A stretch of 64,000 nucleotides of DNA from Caballeronia temeraria (GTDB taxonomy: Bacteria; Pseudomonadota; Gammaproteobacteria; Burkholderiales; Burkholderiaceae): positions 38,434 to 102,433 of the forward strand of contig NZ_FCOI02000027.1 in assembly GCF_001544795.2 (NCBI RefSeq). Reading direction: 5' to 3'. Positions 1 to 7,954 of this stretch are shown here, piece by piece (the stretch's first letter is position 1; the number at the start of each line of letters is the position of its first letter). The notes under the pieces were generated by a model. It made no database searches and was not told the DNA's origin. It worked only from the letters and a program-made list of their open reading frames with translations. Both the position numbers and the translations under genes were made by a program.

Positions 1-630
1 ATCGCGGAAAGGACCATAAAACGCCGACGCGTACTTCGCCGCGTACGCCATGATGCGCGTGTGAATATAGCTTTCGCTCTCGAGCATTTCGCGGATCGCG
101 CCGATGCGGCCATCCATCATGTCCGACGGAGCGACGATATCCACGCCCGCCTCAGCCTGCGTGCGCGCCTGTTCGACGAGAATTTCGCTCGTTTCGTCGT
201 TCTTCACGTAGCCTTCTTCGTCGAGCACGCCGTCCTGGCCGTGGCTCGTGTACGGATCGAGCGCGACGTCCGTGAGCACGCCGAGCATCGGGAAGTTCTT
301 CTTCAGCTCGCGCACGGCGCGCGGAATGAGACCTTCCGGATTCGTGGCTTCGCGGCCATCGGGCGTCTTGATCGACGGTTCGATCGCCGGGAACAGCGAC
401 AGCACCGGCACGCCCAGTTCGACGCATTGCTCGGCGGTTTTCATCAGCAGATCGACGGACGTGCGCTCGACGCCGGGCATCGGCGGCACGGCCTGCCGCA
501 CATTCGTCCCTTCGACGATGAACACGGGATAGATGAGGTCGTTCGTCGTGAGGAGGTTCTCGCGCATCAGACGACGCGAGAAGTCATCGCGGCGCATGCG
601 GCGCGGGCGATGGTGAGGATAGAAGCTCAT
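1..630 (-). CDS. hemB: Delta-aminolevulinic acid dehydratase (porphobilinogen synthase), 3' end missing
   Basis: Condenses two 5-aminolevulinate molecules to porphobilinogen in haem biosynthesis, in the cytoplasm. My translation of the minus strand from the ATG at 630 starts MSFYPHHRPRRMRRDDFSRR and runs open for 210 codons to the window edge; the family is about 330 residues, so the Schiff-base lysine region is outside. Visible family motifs are YPVFIVEG, the allosteric-site stretch and DVALDPYTSHGQDG. In that last stretch the zinc-binding cysteines of animal/yeast enzymes are replaced by Ala/Asp, which marks the magnesium-dependent bacterial class. It lies downstream of engB on the same strand, the usual order in Burkholderiaceae. 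Identification is secure; the C-terminus is unseen. Confidence 0.95.
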   Translation of the reverse strand, partial: MSFYPHHRPRRMRRDDFSRRLMRENLLTTNDLIYPVFIVEGTNVRQAVPPMPGVERTSVDLLMKTAEQCVELGVPVLSLFPAIEPSIKTPDGREATNPEGLIPRAVRELKKNFPMLGVLTDVALDPYTSHGQDGVLDEEGYVKNDETSEILVEQARTQAEAGVDIVAPSDMMDGRIGAIREMLESESYIHTRIMAYAAKYASAFYGPFRD

Positions 631-743
631 GTTTCGACTCGAATTTGGAGGGTCTTCAGGGGAGGTCGAAAACGTGTTCCGGAACGCGTAAATCCTTGCC
701 GAACAAGCACTTGGCTGCGTCTGAAACCGTTTTGAGACAATGG

Positions 744-862
744 TATATCATACCGATCGAGCGAGGCGCTTGCCGCCGGACTCCCCGCTTCTCCTCCCTG
801 AGCGGGCGCCTGTCGATATTCGATTAGGCTGTTAACCCGCCGTCATCGCGGCGGGTTTTTTT
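744..862 (+). ncRNA. Candidate small RNA with anti-Shine-Dalgarno loop
   Basis: A plus-strand terminator (836-862) stands between two minus-strand genes with no plus-strand gene to terminate. Upstream is an extended -10-like TGGTATATC (741-749), so a transcript could start near 756. Between them is a hairpin: CCCGCT (784-789) pairs with AGCGGG (801-806), leaving a loop that contains CTCCTCCC. That loop is complementary to Shine-Dalgarno sequences, as in known trans-acting sRNAs with CU-rich loops. The predicted RNA is about 105 nt with two hairpins. No convincing -35 was found. Structure and terminator are seen directly; that an RNA is made is inference. Confidence 0.42.
836..862 (+). terminator. 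Rho-independent terminator on the plus strand
   Basis: CCCGCCG and CGGCGGG form a 7-bp GC stem around a short loop, followed directly by seven Ts on the plus strand. Both neighbouring genes are on the minus strand, where the run reads as As before the stem, so it cannot terminate engB. It best fits the candidate small RNA upstream. Confidence 0.7.
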
Positions 863-885
863 ATGCCGGCGCGTGCGCGCGGCAC

Positions 886-1548
886 TCACTCGGATGCGTC
901 TTCCGGCGCGTTCTCGCCGGCTTCTTCGGGCATCAGCCAGCTTTCGATCTGCTCATGCGCTTCATCGATGCCCGTGCGCTTGAGCGCGGAAAAGAGCTGC
1001 GCGGTGAGCTCACCGCGATAGCCCGCATCCTTGTATTCGGCGAACGATTTCTTCGTTGCGCGCAGGGCGTTGGTCATCTCCTGTCGCGTCAATTTGTCGC
1101 ATTTGGTGAGCAGCGCGTGGATCGGCTTTCCGGTCGGCGCGAACCAGTCGATCATGATGCGATCGAGCTCGGTGAGCGGGCGGCGCGAGTCCATCATCAG
1201 GATCATGCCGCACAGTTGCGCGCGGCTTTGCAGATAGGTGGAAAGCAGCCGCTGCCAGTGTTCCTTCGCGGCGCCCGGCACTTCGGCGTAACCGTAACCG
1301 GGAAGATCGACGAGATAACCGGTGGGCGCGTCTTGCGGGCCGACCGAGAAGTAATTGATGTGTTGCGTGCGCCCCGGCGTTTTACTCGCGAAGGCGAGCC
1401 GCTTCTGGTTGCACAGGATGTTGATGGCGGTCGATTTACCCGCGTTCGAGCGCCCCGCAAATGCGATTTCGGGCTGCGGCGTGGGCGGCAGATCGCGCAG
1501 ATGATTGACGGTCGTGAAGAAGCGGGATTGATGAAGCAGGAATGACAT
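886..1548 (-). CDS. engB: Ribosome biogenesis GTPase EngB (YsxC/YihA)
   Basis: Essential GTP-binding protein that assists assembly of the large ribosomal subunit in the cytoplasm. The 220-residue protein shows the G1 P-loop GRSNAGKST (residues 32-40), the G3 motif DLPGYGYA and the G4 motif TKCD, in family order. The frame is open upstream to 1653, but the family begins MSFLLHQSRF, matching the ATG at 1548, so I chose that start. It is followed on the same strand by hemB after a 255-bp gap holding an antisense sRNA candidate. A TACAAT box inside the palindrome at 1645-1654 could be its -10, though no good -35 is visible. Confidence 0.95.
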   Translation of the reverse strand: MSFLLHQSRFFTTVNHLRDLPPTPQPEIAFAGRSNAGKSTAINILCNQKRLAFASKTPGRTQHINYFSVGPQDAPTGYLVDLPGYGYAEVPGAAKEHWQRLLSTYLQSRAQLCGMILMMDSRRPLTELDRIMIDWFAPTGKPIHALLTKCDKLTRQEMTNALRATKKSFAEYKDAGYRGELTAQLFSALKRTGIDEAHEQIESWLMPEEAGENAPEDASE

Positions 1549-1852
1549 GGGCGGGTCCGATCGAAAGCGCTGCGAAAACCGAAGCCTTGAGAACCCGGCG
1601 AATACTGGGCATGCCCCGACTGGCGTCTTTGCGTGTAGCGGGTTATTGTACAATACGACGGATTTTTAAAGATCAGCACGGGCGCGCAAGACCCAGGCCG
1701 CAGGCGGCACCCACAAGGAGCGAGACAGTTTTTTGAGGCTTACTTTTGAGCCTCTTCGTTCGGAAGGCCAGGGTATCTTGCGGCGATGATCGGGTCGCCG
1801 TCGTTTTTTGCAGAACCTCACATTCTCACAAGACGAAAAACAGGGTACGCGA
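1549..1852. other. Gene-free interval between engB and the cytochrome c4 gene
   Basis: About 300 bases between two divergent genes with no credible coding frame. It contains the 10-bp palindrome ATTGTACAAT (1645-1654), which reads as a TACAAT -10-like box on both strands and may hold the divergent promoters. It also contains a small hairpin, GAGGCT/AGCCTC (1735-1754), preceded rather than followed by Ts, so not a terminator for either gene. Confidence 0.5.
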
Positions 1853-2527
1853 ATGAACCGACTGTACAGGTCTCTGGTGGTGATTCGGGCAGCGGCGGCT
1901 TTCGGTGCGGGTTTGAGTGGACTAGCGGTATCGATGTCAATAAACGCGGCGGAGCCCGCGCAACCGGCCAAGCCGGATGTGGCGCGAGGTCAGGCCATCG
2001 CGACTCAGGTGTGCGCGGCGTGTCACGCAGCAGACGGCAACAGCGCCGGTGCGGCGTTTCCGAGGCTCGCGGGGCAGCATGCCGAGTACATCGTTAAGCA
2101 GTTGAAGGATTACAAGACGCAGCCGGGCGCAAAGGCGCCGGCGCGCAACAATCCGATCATGGCGGGCATCGCGGGCGCGCTGTCGGATCAGGACATGATC
2201 AATGTCGCGGCGTATTTCGCGTCGCAGAAGGCCAAGCCCAACTATGCGCGCGACAAGAACGACGTCGCGCTGGGTCAGAAGATCTACCGTGGCGGCATCG
2301 CGGACAAGGGCGTGCCGGCGTGCGCGGCGTGCCACGGAGCAACCGGCATGGGCATTCCGGTGCAGTATCCGCGGCTGTCGTGGCAGTGGGGCGATTACAC
2401 GGTGGCGCAGTTGAACGCCTTCGCATCGGGGCAACGCAACAATAGCGAGCCGATGCACCAGATTTCCTCGCGCCTGAATGAAGCGGAGATGAAGGCGGTT
2501 GCCGACTACATCGCCGGTTTGCATTAA
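1853..2527 (+). CDS. Di-haem cytochrome c4-type protein
   Basis: Periplasmic electron carrier, probably passing electrons from the bc1 complex to a terminal oxidase. The 224-residue protein starts MNRLYRSLVV with a hydrophobic signal peptide ending near NAAEPA. It has two class I haem sites: CAACH at C54/C57/H58 and CAACH at C157/C160/H161, each in a cytochrome c domain of about 90 residues, the c4 pattern. An upstream in-frame start at 1808 would put 15 non-conserved residues before the signal peptide, so 1853 is preferred. It sits just before the resB-ccsB haem attachment genes, its likely maturation machinery, but a terminator separates them. Confidence 0.9.
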   Translation: MNRLYRSLVVIRAAAAFGAGLSGLAVSMSINAAEPAQPAKPDVARGQAIATQVCAACHAADGNSAGAAFPRLAGQHAEYIVKQLKDYKTQPGAKAPARNNPIMAGIAGALSDQDMINVAAYFASQKAKPNYARDKNDVALGQKIYRGGIADKGVPACAACHGATGMGIPVQYPRLSWQWGDYTVAQLNAFASGQRNNSEPMHQISSRLNEAEMKAVADYIAGLH

Positions 2528-2591
2528 ACGCGCAGCAGTCAGCGTCCAGCGGTTCCCGGCGGCAAACCCGGGAATCGCCCATACTACGAAG

Positions 2592-2621
2592 CCGGTCCCG
2601 GAATATCCGAGAAGACCGGCG
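2592..2621 (+). other. Stem-loop in the cytochrome c4 3' untranslated region
   Basis: GCCGGTC (2592-2598) pairs with GACCGGC (2615-2621), with no T run. It lies between the cytochrome stop and the terminator and may protect the 3' end of the mRNA. Confidence 0.45.
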
Positions 2622-2631
2622 CAAAACAAGA

Positions 2632-2682
2632 AAAGGGTGGGACGTCGGTCGGTCAGACCGCCAGCGTCTCCACCCTTTTTTG
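2632..2682 (+). terminator. Rho-independent terminator after the cytochrome c4 gene
   Basis: AAAAGGGTGGA and TCCACCCTTTTTT form a long stem with an inner GACG/CGTC pairing, ending in a six-T run on the plus strand. It separates the cytochrome gene from resB, which starts only 20 bases further on. Confidence 0.8.
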
Positions 2683-2701
2683 CTGTCCAGCCGGAGTTTG
2701 A

Positions 2702-4924
2702 ATGAGCGTCACCACATCGGGTTTGCAGTCGAAGTCGAGCCGCCGGGCCATCAGGCATTTCGTCGAACTGGTCAGTTCGATGCGCTTCGCCATCGCGTTG
2801 CTGGTCATCCTGGCGATCGCGAGCATCATCGGAACGGTGCTCACGCAGGACGACCCGTATCCCAACTACGTCAATCAGTTCGGCCCGTTCTGGGCGGACA
2901 TCTTCCGCGGCATCAGCATCTACACCGTGTACAGCGCATGGTGGTTCATGATGATCCTGATCTTCCTCGTGATTTCGGTGTCGTTGTGCGTCATCCGCAA
3001 CAGCCCGAAGATGATCGCGGATATCAAGAGCTGGAAGGATCGCGTGCACGAGGGCGGGCTGCGCGCGTTCCATCACAAGGGCGAGTTCACGGTTTCGGCG
3101 GACCGCGCGCAAACCGCGGCCACGCTCGAGCGCCTCGCCGCGAAGATGGGTTACCGCTTCAAGACGCGCGAGACCGACAACGGCGCGACGCTCATCGCGG
3201 CCAAGCGCGGCGCGATGACGAAGATCGGCTATATCTCGGCGCATGTGGCGATCGTCGTGATCTGTATCGGCGGTCTGCTGGACAGCAATCTGCCCATCAA
3301 ATTGCAGATGTGGATGTTCAACAAGACGCCGATCAACAGCAACGCCGTCATCAACGACATTCCGCCGGAGCATCGTCTTTCGACGTCGAACCCGACGTTC
3401 CGCGGCTACGCGTGGGTGCCCGAAGGCCAGTTCGTCGGCACGGCGATTCTGAACCAGCAGGACGGCTCGATCATTCAGGACCTGCCGTTCTCGATCCAGC
3501 TCAACAAGTTCATCGTCGATTACTACTCGACCGGCATGCCGAAGCTCTTCGCGAGCGATATCGTCGTGATCGATCACAAGACGGGCAAGCGCATTCCGGC
3601 GCGCGTCGAGGTGAACAAGCCGTTCACGTACGACGGCGTCTCGATCTATCAGTCGAGCTTTCAGGACGGCGGCTCGAAGCTCGACATGACCGCCTGGCCG
3701 ATGACCGGCGGCAGCGCGAAGACCGCGCCGTTCAGCGGGACGATCGGCGGCACGGCGCCCATCGGCACGCAGTTCAAGGGCGCGCAGGGCGAGACCATCG
3801 AGTTCACGGATTTCCGCGCGATCAACGTCGAGAACATGACCGACGGCAACGGTGCGCCGGATGCGCGCGGCGTCGGCAAGAAGGAAACGCTGCGCGACGC
3901 GTTCGACGAGCGTCTCGGTTCCGGCGCGAAGACTTCGAAACCCACGGATTTGCGCAATATCGGCCCGTCGGTGCAGTACAAGGTGCGCGGCACGGACGGC
4001 CAGGCGCGCGAGTACAGCAACTACATGCTGCCGGTGGACGTGAGCGGCCAGCGCATGTTCCTCGCCGGCATGCGCGTGAGCCCGAACGATCCGTTCCGCT
4101 ATCTGCGCATTCCCGCCGACGAACAGGGCACGGTCAAGCAATGGATGGATATGCGCGCCGCGCTCGCCACGCCGGCGACCCGCGCCGAAGCCGCGCGCCG
4201 TTTCGCGCTGCGCTCGGTGCCGCGGGAAAACGGCGAATTGCAGAAGCATCTGGAGGAAAGCGCCGTTCGCGTGCTGAATCTCTTCGCGGGCGCGGACGAA
4301 AACGGCAAGGCAATCACGAATCCTCAGATGATTGGCGGGTTCCAGAGCATCGCGATGTTCATCGACAAATCTGTGCCGAAGGGCGAGCAGGAGAAAGCCG
4401 CCGGACTGCTGATGCGCATGCTCGAAGGCGCGATGTGGGACGTATGGCAGATTTCCCGAGAGCAAAACGGCCAGCCGGACGCTACAGTGGATGATAAGAA
4501 TGCCGCGTTCGTACAATCGTCCATCAACGCGCTTTCTGACAGCTTTCTGTACGGTTCGCCGGTCTTTCTGCAACTGGACAACTTCAAGCAGGTGCAAGCT
4601 TCGGTATTCCAGTTGACGCGCGCACCGGGTAAAAATCTGGTGTATCTTGGCAGCCTTCTGCTGGTGGTCGGCATTTTCGCGATGTTTTACGTGCGCGAAC
4701 GCCGGCTCTGGTTCTGGCTCAAAGATACGGGCCAGGGCGGCGCGAGCGTGCTGATGGCGATGTCCACGGCTCGCCGCACGTTCGATTTCGAGAAAGAGTT
4801 CGTGCGCACGCGCGCGCAGATCGCAGCGGCGCTCGGCGTAAAACCCGCCGATCCGTCCCCGGCCTCGAACGCGCCCCAGCCTTCGCAATCCGAGACTCCG
4901 CGCTCGGAAGTTTCAACACGGTAA
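2702..4924 (+). CDS. resB: Cytochrome c biogenesis protein ResB (Ccs1)
   Basis: One half of the System II haem handling and attachment complex in the inner membrane, which keeps apocytochrome c reduced and helps present haem. The 740-residue protein has the ResB layout: N-terminal membrane helices around residues 25-45 (MRFAIALLVILAIASIIGTV) and 80-100, another near 180-195, a large periplasmic domain, and a last helix near 645-660 (NLVYLGSLLLVVGIF) before a cytoplasmic tail. GGAG lies just upstream of the ATG at 2702. The gene is followed 4 bp later by ccsB, its obligate partner. The tail (about residues 715-740) is Pro/Ser-rich low complexity. Confidence 0.95.
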   Translation: MSVTTSGLQSKSSRRAIRHFVELVSSMRFAIALLVILAIASIIGTVLTQDDPYPNYVNQFGPFWADIFRGISIYTVYSAWWFMMILIFLVISVSLCVIRNSPKMIADIKSWKDRVHEGGLRAFHHKGEFTVSADRAQTAATLERLAAKMGYRFKTRETDNGATLIAAKRGAMTKIGYISAHVAIVVICIGGLLDSNLPIKLQMWMFNKTPINSNAVINDIPPEHRLSTSNPTFRGYAWVPEGQFVGTAILNQQDGSIIQDLPFSIQLNKFIVDYYSTGMPKLFASDIVVIDHKTGKRIPARVEVNKPFTYDGVSIYQSSFQDGGSKLDMTAWPMTGGSAKTAPFSGTIGGTAPIGTQFKGAQGETIEFTDFRAINVENMTDGNGAPDARGVGKKETLRDAFDERLGSGAKTSKPTDLRNIGPSVQYKVRGTDGQAREYSNYMLPVDVSGQRMFLAGMRVSPNDPFRYLRIPADEQGTVKQWMDMRAALATPATRAEAARRFALRSVPRENGELQKHLEESAVRVLNLFAGADENGKAITNPQMIGGFQSIAMFIDKSVPKGEQEKAAGLLMRMLEGAMWDVWQISREQNGQPDATVDDKNAAFVQSSINALSDSFLYGSPVFLQLDNFKQVQASVFQLTRAPGKNLVYLGSLLLVVGIFAMFYVRERRLWFWLKDTGQGGASVLMAMSTARRTFDFEKEFVRTRAQIAAALGVKPADPSPASNAPQPSQSETPRSEVSTR

Positions 4925-4928
4925 GATC

Positions 4929-6131
4929 ATGGACCTCACACAGACTTCCTCCCACGCCTCCGCCAAGACGGAACGTCCGGCATCGGGGCTTCCCGACGTC
5001 GCCGAGTTCGACGATCGCCCGTTTCTGCGCAGGCTGACGCTCGTCGACTGGCTCTTCGCCCTCGCGATGGTCGCCGGCGCGGGCTTCGCGCTGAACCGCT
5101 ATCACGCGTATATGGACGTGTACGACACCGCTGTGCTGGTCGGCGCGGTGCCGACGTTCGTCGTGCTCGGCTGGCGCTGGAAACCGGTGCGCCTGCTGAT
5201 CGCGATGATCGCGGTCATGTCGCTCTTCTCGATCCAGCTCTATCAGCATGACCTCGCGCGCGCCGAGACGAACTTCTTCCTCAAGTACTTCCTGTCGAGC
5301 CAGTCCGCAATCCTGTGGATGAGCGCGCTCTTCATTCTCGCGACGCTCTTCTACTGGATCGGCCTCGTGACGCGCTCGCAAACGGGCGGCGCGATCGGCT
5401 CGCGCATGACTTGGGTCGCCGTGCTGATGGGCTTCACCGGCTTGATGGTGCGCTGGTACGAGTCGTACATGATCGGCACGGACGTCGGTCATATTCCGAT
5501 TTCGAATCTGTATGAAGTGTTCGTGCTGTTCTGCCTGATCACGTCGCTGTTCTATCTCTATTACGAACAGCATTACGCGACGCGCGCGATGGGCGCGTTC
5601 GTGCTGCTCGTCATCAGCGCGGCGGTCGGCTTCCTGATGTGGTACTCGATTGCACGCGACGCGCAGCAGATTCAGCCGCTCGTGCCCGCGCTGCAAAGCT
5701 GGTGGATGAAGATTCACGTGCCGGCGAACTTCATCGGCTACGGCAGCTTTGCCCTTTCCGCGATGGTTTCCGTCGCGTATCTCGGCAAGCAGCGCGGTTT
5801 CATGGCGGACCGCCTGCCGTCGCTCGAAGTGCTCGACGACGTCATGTACAAGTCGATCGCGGTCGGTTTCGCGTTCTTCACCATCGCGACGATTCTCGGC
5901 GCGCTGTGGGCCGCGGAAGCGTGGGGCGGCTACTGGAGCTGGGACCCGAAGGAAACGTGGGCGCTGATCGTCTGGCTGAACTACGCGGCGTGGCTGCATA
6001 TGCGCCTGATGAAGGGCCTGCGCGGCGCGGCTGCCGCGTGGTGGGCGCTGACCGGTCTGATCGTCACGACGTTCGCGTTCCTCGGCGTGAACATGTTCCT
6101 GTCTGGGCTGCACAGCTACGGCAAGCTCTGA
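4929..6131 (+). CDS. ccsB: Cytochrome c biogenesis protein CcsB (ResC/CcsA family)
   Basis: Multi-spanning inner-membrane protein that exports haem and joins it to CxxCH sites of apocytochromes with ResB. The 400-residue protein carries the tryptophan-rich haem-binding WWD signature WGGYWSWDPKE beginning at W332, and many hydrophobic helices. The N-terminal ~45 residues are a hydrophilic extension before the first helix (LVDWLFALAMVAGAGFAL). It is translated immediately after resB and ends at a terminator, so the two genes form a bicistronic unit. Likely clients encoded here are cytochromes c4 and c1. Confidence 0.96.
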   Translation: MDLTQTSSHASAKTERPASGLPDVAEFDDRPFLRRLTLVDWLFALAMVAGAGFALNRYHAYMDVYDTAVLVGAVPTFVVLGWRWKPVRLLIAMIAVMSLFSIQLYQHDLARAETNFFLKYFLSSQSAILWMSALFILATLFYWIGLVTRSQTGGAIGSRMTWVAVLMGFTGLMVRWYESYMIGTDVGHIPISNLYEVFVLFCLITSLFYLYYEQHYATRAMGAFVLLVISAAVGFLMWYSIARDAQQIQPLVPALQSWWMKIHVPANFIGYGSFALSAMVSVAYLGKQRGFMADRLPSLEVLDDVMYKSIAVGFAFFTIATILGALWAAEAWGGYWSWDPKETWALIVWLNYAAWLHMRLMKGLRGAAAAWWALTGLIVTTFAFLGVNMFLSGLHSYGKL

Positions 6132-6148
6132 TCGGCAGCATCGAATCG

Positions 6149-6188
6149 AAAAAACCGCCATGCGTGACGAGCGCTGGCGGTTTTTTTT
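6149..6188 (+). terminator. Rho-independent terminator after ccsB
   Basis: AAAAAACCGCCA pairs with TGGCGGTTTTTTTT across a 14-base loop, giving an eight-T run on the plus strand. It closes the resB-ccsB unit. Confidence 0.85.
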
Positions 6189-6262
6189 CGTTTTGCGGTG
6201 GAATACTGGCATCCAGACTGCTGTTTTCCCCGTACCAGGATGAACGGAAGGAGTAGCGCTTC

Positions 6263-7255
6263 ATGTGGATCAAACGAAATCGCCATCTTTATGGCGATGA
6301 CATCGCGGAACACGAAATCACGCCGCGCGACGTGTTCGAGAATCGCCGGCGGGCGCTGCGTTCGATCGGTTCGATCGGCGCATTCGCCGCGACGGGACTC
6401 GCGAGCGGCCTCGCCCACGCGACGCTGACATCGCCCGACGCCAAGGGCCAGAAGCTCGCGGCGCAGACCAATCCGAAGTTCGTCGCGCTCGACAAGCCGA
6501 CGCCCTTCAAGGACATCACGAGCTACAACAACTTCTACGAGTTCGGCACCGACAAGGACGATCCCGCCGCGCACGCCGGCACGCTGCGTCCGCGGCCGTG
6601 GAAGGTGTCGGTCGAGGGCGCGATCAAGAATCCGAAGGTCTACGACATCGACGACATCCTGAAGCTCGCGCCGCTGGAAGAGCGCGTGTACCGGCTGCGC
6701 TGCGTCGAAGGCTGGTCGATGGTGATTCCGTGGGTCGGCGTCTCCTTGTCCGAACTGATCAAACGCGCCGAACCGACGGGCAACGCGAAGTACGTGCAGT
6801 TCATCACGCTGGCCGATCCGTCGCAGATGCCGGGACTGTCCACGCCGATCCTCGAATGGCCGTATTCCGAAGGCCTGCGCATGGACGAGGCGATGAATCC
6901 GCTCACGCTGCTGACCGTCGGCTTGTACGGCCAGGTGTTGCCGAACCAGAACGGCGCGCCGGTGCGTGTCGTCGTCCCGTGGAAGTATGGCTTCAAGAGC
7001 GCGAAATCGCTTGTGAAGATTCGCTTCGTCGAGAAGCAGCCGCCGACGAGCTGGAATCTCTACGCGCCGAGCGAATACGGCTTCTTTTCGAACGTGAACC
7101 CGACCGTCGATCATCCGCGCTGGAGTCAGGCGACCGAGCGGCGCATCGGCGAGGACGGTTTTTTCCAGCCCAAGCGCAAGACGCTCATGTTCAACGGCTA
7201 CGGCGATCAGGTCGCGTCGCTCTATCAGGGCATGGACCTGAAAAAGAACTTCTGA
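6263..7255 (+). CDS. msrP: Protein-methionine-sulfoxide reductase, catalytic molybdenum subunit MsrP (YedY)
   Basis: Periplasmic molybdenum-cofactor enzyme that reduces methionine sulfoxide in envelope proteins damaged by oxidants. The 330-residue protein has a twin-arginine signal (RRRALRS, residues 28-34, then a hydrophobic segment ending SGLAHA), so it is exported folded by Tat. The molybdenum-ligating cysteine is C147 in YRLRCVEGWS. Conserved oxidoreductase-Mo motifs such as PWKYGFKS are present. GGAAGGAG precedes the ATG at 6263. The gene overlaps msrQ by one base, showing translational coupling with its electron donor. Confidence 0.96.
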   Translation: MWIKRNRHLYGDDIAEHEITPRDVFENRRRALRSIGSIGAFAATGLASGLAHATLTSPDAKGQKLAAQTNPKFVALDKPTPFKDITSYNNFYEFGTDKDDPAAHAGTLRPRPWKVSVEGAIKNPKVYDIDDILKLAPLEERVYRLRCVEGWSMVIPWVGVSLSELIKRAEPTGNAKYVQFITLADPSQMPGLSTPILEWPYSEGLRMDEAMNPLTLLTVGLYGQVLPNQNGAPVRVVVPWKYGFKSAKSLVKIRFVEKQPPTSWNLYAPSEYGFFSNVNPTVDHPRWSQATERRIGEDGFFQPKRKTLMFNGYGDQVASLYQGMDLKKNF

Positions 7256-7905
7256 TGTCGAGCGCAACGGAGATCAAGGGCGCTCGCACGCGCGCCGCTT
7301 CCGGGCCGCGCTGGGTCGCGCCGGCGAAGATCGTCGTGTTCATCGCGATGCTGTTTCCGCTCGCGCGTCTCGTGCTGCTCGGCGCGACGGGCGGTCTGGG
7401 CGCGAATCCGATCGAGTTCATCACGCGCTCGACCGGCCTCTGGACGCTCGTGTATCTCTGCATCACGCTCGCGATCACGCCTGTTCGCCGTTTGACCGGC
7501 GTGACGGCGCTCGCGCGTTTTCGCCGGATGATCGGCCTCTACGCGTTCTTCTTCGCCGTGCTGCATTTCACGACGTACATCTGGTTCGACAAATGGTTCG
7601 ATGTCGCCGCAATGCTGAAGGACATCGGCAAGCGGCCGTTCATCACGGTCGGATTCGCGGCGTTCGTGCTGCTGATTCCGCTTGCGGTTACGTCGCCCAA
7701 AGCGATGGTGCGCAAGCTCGGCCGCCGCTGGCAGACCTTGCATCGCGCGATCTATCTGATTGCGGCGCTCGCGATCCTGCACTTCTGGTGGATGAAGGCA
7801 GGCAAGCACGATCTCGAACTGCCGAAGATTTACGGCGCGATCGTGATCGTGCTGCTCGGCTGGCGCGTGATCGCGTGGCTTCGAACACGAAGCAAAGGCG
7901 CATAA
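7255..7905 (+). CDS. msrQ: MsrQ haem-binding membrane subunit (YedZ)
   Basis: Inner-membrane b-type haem protein that passes electrons from the quinone pool or flavin reductase to MsrP. The 216-residue product starts MSSATEIKG at an ATG that shares its A with the msrP stop codon. It has about six hydrophobic helices of the ferric-reductase-like fold with histidines in helices (LHFTTY, LHRAIYLIAALAILHFWW) suited to haem ligation. Length and motifs match the family. The gene ends at a bidirectional terminator shared with lysA. Confidence 0.95.
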   Translation: MSSATEIKGARTRAASGPRWVAPAKIVVFIAMLFPLARLVLLGATGGLGANPIEFITRSTGLWTLVYLCITLAITPVRRLTGVTALARFRRMIGLYAFFFAVLHFTTYIWFDKWFDVAAMLKDIGKRPFITVGFAAFVLLIPLAVTSPKAMVRKLGRRWQTLHRAIYLIAALAILHFWWMKAGKHDLELPKIYGAIVIVLLGWRVIAWLRTRSKGA

Positions 7906-7937
7906 AAAAAGCGATGCCGCTCGGGCATCGCTTTTTT
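7904..7937. terminator. Bidirectional terminator between msrQ and lysA
   Basis: AAAAAAAGCGATGCC pairs with GGCATCGCTTTTTT around a 5-base loop. The stem is flanked by A and T runs, so it serves msrQ on the plus strand and lysA on the minus strand. Confidence 0.88.
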
Positions 7938-7954
7938 CCTGAAGTGCGGAGGGT

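Noticed and set aside
1735..1754. GAGGCT/AGCCTC hairpin as a terminator
   Set aside because: The T run precedes the stem on the plus strand and As follow it on the minus strand, so neither orientation gives a terminator; it lies in a divergent promoter region.
1937..4888. A 983-codon open frame on the minus strand opposite cytochrome c4 and resB
   Set aside because: Arg/His-rich translation typical of an antisense shadow in GC-rich coding DNA; both genes on the other strand have clear family motifs.
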